DNA of 64,000 nt from Hyphomicrobiales bacterium (GTDB lineage Bacteria > Pseudomonadota > Alphaproteobacteria > Rhizobiales > Rhizobiaceae): assembly GCA_900470285.1 (NCBI GenBank), contig UCAG01000009.1, positions 115,800-179,799 of the forward strand, read 5' to 3'. The notes beneath the pieces were generated by a model. That model searched no databases. It saw only the letters and a program-made list of their open reading frames with translations, and was not told the DNA's origin. The translations under genes and the position numbers were made by a program. How positions within the stretch are numbered: position 1 is the stretch's first letter; each line of letters begins with the position of its first letter. Positions 61,154 through 64,000 of the stretch are shown piece after piece.

Positions 61154-64000
61154 TTGAATATGTATATTCCATCAATTTCAAAATATAATTTCTTTAATCT
61201 TCGGGCTTCTGTAACTTACAGAAAAATCCTGTTTCATTCAGTATCTGTGCTGGCATTGGCACTTGGCAGTGCAGTTTCACCGGTTCAGCCTTCACGGGCG
61301 GCTCCTTCCATTACCTATACCGGAAATGTAACGCCAGCGCCGCCGGCAGGGGCAACAGATTGGGATTGGTCGCCCGTTCAAGTGATGGTTGTTGGCGATG
61401 CTGGCGCAGCTACGCTGGACATCCGTGATGGTGCGACCATTTCCGGTGACACGATATATATAGGTAGAAATAATGGTGCTGGCCAGCCTGCTGTCATCAA
61501 TGTTGATGGCAAAGGCTCAACCATCACCACTACTCATATCAATTTGGGTCAAGGCGGTTACGGCGATGACGGAACGCTGACGATCAGCAATGGCGGCCGG
61601 GTGGATTCCAACTCCAATGATGCGGCTTCGATCTTGGTTGGTTTAGTAGGTGGTGCTACCGGCCATATAATTGTCACCGGGCAAGGGTCTTCGTTGAACT
61701 CTGATAATGTCATCACACTCGGATTTTTGGGAACCGGCGACCTTACAATTGCCGATGGCGGGCAGGTGACTGGTTACCAGCTCTACTTGGGTAATACGCA
61801 AACAGGAGTTGGCACAGCCACCATCTCCGGCCATGGCTCGGCGTGGAACGGTCAGCACGGTGTATGGGTTGGGCAGATTGGAACAGGCACACTCAATCTT
61901 TCCGAAGGAGGCAGTATCAACGATAACTCGCTGCAGATCGCCTATGACGTGGGTACAAATGGGACAGTGAATGTTGGAGGTGCAATGGGCGACCCTGCTA
62001 AGACTTCCGGCAATTTGAACGTCAACGCTATTGCGTTTAATCGAAATGGCGGTGGCAGCAGAGGTGTTCTGAACTTCAATACAACGGATGGCACAACCGT
62101 TCGCGCGGCAATCAGCGGGATCGGGACGATCAACCAGATCGCCGGTACGACGGTGTTTACAGGCGATAATTCCGCTTTTGCCGGAACGATGAACATAACC
62201 GGAGGCACGTTGCAGCTCGGAAATGGCGGCACAAGCGGCAATCTGGCGGTTGATGTGAGTACGGGAACCGATGCAACACATAGGGGCACACTCGCATTCA
62301 ACCGCTCCGATAATGTGAGTTTCGATCATATTATCAGCGGCACCGGTTCGATTAAGCAGATGGGAGCCGGAACAACCATTCTCACAAAGGATAATACCTA
62401 TTCGGGCGGCACGACGATTTCAGGCGGTACGCTGTCAGTGGCTTCTGATGCCAAACTTGGTGATGCGGCTGGCGGTCTGAAGCTTGATGGCGGCACGTTG
62501 CAGGTAACCGGCACGCAATTCACATCGACGGCGCGTGCAATGACACTAGGCGACCATGGCGGCGGTTTCGACATTGATGATGCAGGTAATATGTTCACTG
62601 TCGCACAAGCCTTATCGGGGCAGGGATGGCTGTGGAAGCGTGGCAACGGCACTTTGGTCTTGTCCGGAGACAATCTATTCACCGGCGGTCTGACGGTAGA
62701 GAAGGGCACTGCCAAAGCCGGTATTGCCGAGCACGCATTCGGTTCCGGCCTGTTGACTGTCGAAAAAGACGGAACCGTCGATCTCGATAGTTTCAATGAA
62801 GCGGTTGCCGGCCTTACAGGTAGCGGCCATGTAACGCTCGGTTCGGGCACTCTGACGCTTGATCAGAACATTGACACGAGCTACTCCGGCACAATGGACG
62901 GCACCGGCGGTCTGACCAAGAATGGCAGTGGTAAACTCACTTTGTCCGGCACCAGCACCTATTCAGGGCAAACACAGGTCAATGACGGCGCACTCATTCA
63001 GGCAGCAGCAGGCAGCTTCTCCTCAGCTTCCGCATATGCGGTGGCGCAGGAAGGTCAGATCGATCTTGGGGGCTATACCACCGGTATGGCTTCGCTTTCC
63101 AATTCCGGCACAATCAATTTCGGTGGCGCGGGCGGTGCTGTCCTCGATGTCGCCGGTAATTACGCCGGTAATGGCGGTACACTTGTGCTGAACACGGTGT
63201 TGGGAGACGACAGTTCAAAGACCGATTTGCTGAAAGTCGGCGGAGACACGTCAGGCACGACCAATTTGCAGGTTGTCAATCGCGGGGGGCTTGGTGCGCA
63301 GACTGTCAACGGCATCGAAGTTGTGAGTGTCGGTGGCCAGTCAAACGGCACTTTCTCACTCGTCAGTGATTACATCACTAAAGACGGTCAGAAGGCTGTC
63401 GTGGGCGGCGCGTACGCTTATACGTTGCAACAGAGCTCCGGCTCGGGCAACAAGGATGGCAACTGGTATCTGACCAGTCATATGTCAGCTCCTGATCCTG
63501 ATTGCCATGAGGACAACAGCTGTCCCGCCCCTGAGCCACGTTATAGTGCCGGTGTTCCTGTTTATGAGGGCTATGTGCAGAATATGCAGGCGCTCAATAA
63601 GCTACCGACACTTCAGCAGCGCGTCGGTAATCGCTATTGGAATGGTGCAGCCAATCCGGTGATTGAACAGGGTGCGGATATGGCTGGCACACCGCTTGTC
63701 CCTGCCGCAGAAGCCGGTGCCGTTGTGGACGGACGCGCTGTCTGGGGCCGGATTGAAGGTGCGCATAACCGCTTTGAAGCCAATCGCTCAACCTCCGGCA
63801 TGAAACAGGATATCAACAGTTTCATCCTGCAGGCCGGTGTTGACGGCCAGTTCTATGAAGGGGAAACCGGCAGGCTCATCGGCGGCATCACCGGTCAGTA
63901 TGGCAAAGCCCGAGGCGATGTTGCCTCGGACCACGGTGACGGTAAGATTGACACGCAGGGCTGGGGACTGGGCGGCACACTGACCTGGTATGGTGACACC
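61154..64000 (+). CDS. Large autotransporter adhesin with AIDA/PATR repeats, 3' end outside the window
   Basis: About 949 codons are visible in one open frame. GAGGA (61144-61147 region) favours the TTG at 61154; an ATG two codons later is the alternative. The N-terminus is an extended signal sequence (ILFHSVSVLALALGSAVSPV). The passenger is made of beta-helix repeats: GTLTISNGGRVD-type AIDA repeats first, then PATR repeats such as TILTKDNTYSGGTTISGGTL and LVLSGDNLFTGGLTVEKGTA. From about residue 860 (VWGRIEGAHNRFEANRSTSG) the autotransporter barrel begins, and the window ends within it. Probably an adhesin; no enzymatic motif was seen. Confidence 0.9.
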   Translation, partial: MNMYIPSISKYNFFNLRASVTYRKILFHSVSVLALALGSAVSPVQPSRAAPSITYTGNVTPAPPAGATDWDWSPVQVMVVGDAGAATLDIRDGATISGDTIYIGRNNGAGQPAVINVDGKGSTITTTHINLGQGGYGDDGTLTISNGGRVDSNSNDAASILVGLVGGATGHIIVTGQGSSLNSDNVITLGFLGTGDLTIADGGQVTGYQLYLGNTQTGVGTATISGHGSAWNGQHGVWVGQIGTGTLNLSEGGSINDNSLQIAYDVGTNGTVNVGGAMGDPAKTSGNLNVNAIAFNRNGGGSRGVLNFNTTDGTTVRAAISGIGTINQIAGTTVFTGDNSAFAGTMNITGGTLQLGNGGTSGNLAVDVSTGTDATHRGTLAFNRSDNVSFDHIISGTGSIKQMGAGTTILTKDNTYSGGTTISGGTLSVASDAKLGDAAGGLKLDGGTLQVTGTQFTSTARAMTLGDHGGGFDIDDAGNMFTVAQALSGQGWLWKRGNGTLVLSGDNLFTGGLTVEKGTAKAGIAEHAFGSGLLTVEKDGTVDLDSFNEAVAGLTGSGHVTLGSGTLTLDQNIDTSYSGTMDGTGGLTKNGSGKLTLSGTSTYSGQTQVNDGALIQAAAGSFSSASAYAVAQEGQIDLGGYTTGMASLSNSGTINFGGAGGAVLDVAGNYAGNGGTLVLNTVLGDDSSKTDLLKVGGDTSGTTNLQVVNRGGLGAQTVNGIEVVSVGGQSNGTFSLVSDYITKDGQKAVVGGAYAYTLQQSSGSGNKDGNWYLTSHMSAPDPDCHEDNSCPAPEPRYSAGVPVYEGYVQNMQALNKLPTLQQRVGNRYWNGAANPVIEQGADMAGTPLVPAAEAGAVVDGRAVWGRIEGAHNRFEANRSTSGMKQDINSFILQAGVDGQFYEGETGRLIGGITGQYGKARGDVASDHGDGKIDTQGWGLGGTLTWYGDT

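Noticed and set aside
1..64000. CRISPR arrays, tRNA or rRNA genes
   Set aside because: No regularly spaced direct repeats and no rRNA or tRNA-like sequences were recognised on reading through the window.

Overview
The window looks like part of a repABC secondary replicon (a chromid or megaplasmid) of an alphaproteobacterium of the order Rhizobiales, most likely family Brucellaceae (Ochrobactrum / Pseudochrobactrum-like). The evidence is a complete repABC cassette with an antisense RNA between repB and repC, palindromic parS-type sites, short intergenic palindromes of the rhizobial kind, ATGA-coupled operons, a VirB secretion system on the same replicon, and moderate base composition. The genus is inference; no rRNA or other phylogenetic marker lies here.

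Layout. 1-2565: a truncated Old Yellow Enzyme-family oxidoreductase with a divergent TetR regulator, then a YigZ-type protein. 2580-6935: the repABC replication and partition module, with two identical 16-bp parS-like palindromes and a ctRNA. 7082-7840: a SURF1 protein. 7919-20764: a long minus-strand catabolic region with a polar amino-acid-type ABC importer, a LysR regulator, and a tightly coupled six-gene operon (TPP enzyme, hydantoinase/oxoprolinase A and B, aminotransferase, NAD-dependent epimerase-like dehydrogenase, FAD amine oxidase). An almost identical 40-bp element precedes both the importer and the catabolic operon, so they are probably one regulon. 21013-24631: chromate transporter, acetyltransferase, lipocalin, a small lipoprotein and an LprI-type protein. 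25152-32372: a hydroxamate siderophore locus (N-hydroxylase, fused acyltransferase/NIS synthetase, MFS transporter, TonB receptor). 32628-42407: a VirB type IV secretion operon in the order B1-B2-B3-B4-B5-lipoprotein-B6-B8-B9-B10-B11, with no VirD4 or relaxase in the window, and a divergent SNase-like nuclease.

43856-47204: the most novel part is a compact class II lanthipeptide locus. A 54-residue Cys/Ser/Thr-rich precursor peptide (43856-44020, easily missed because of its size) is followed by a small hotdog-fold-like protein and a LanM synthetase. No dedicated LanT exporter/protease is present. An IS6-type inverted-repeat end lies directly after lanM.

47726-50087: an orphan thiO-thiS-thiG group without thiC, thiE or a recognisable TPP riboswitch, joined to the remnant of an MBL-fold hydrolase gene. 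50201-53009: LysE exporter, PhzF-like isomerase, NudK-like Nudix hydrolase and a SnoaL-like protein. 53523-64000: three large autotransporters, one with a GDSL esterase passenger, one with a HExxHxxGxxxD zinc-protease passenger, and one with AIDA/PATR-type repeats that runs off the window.
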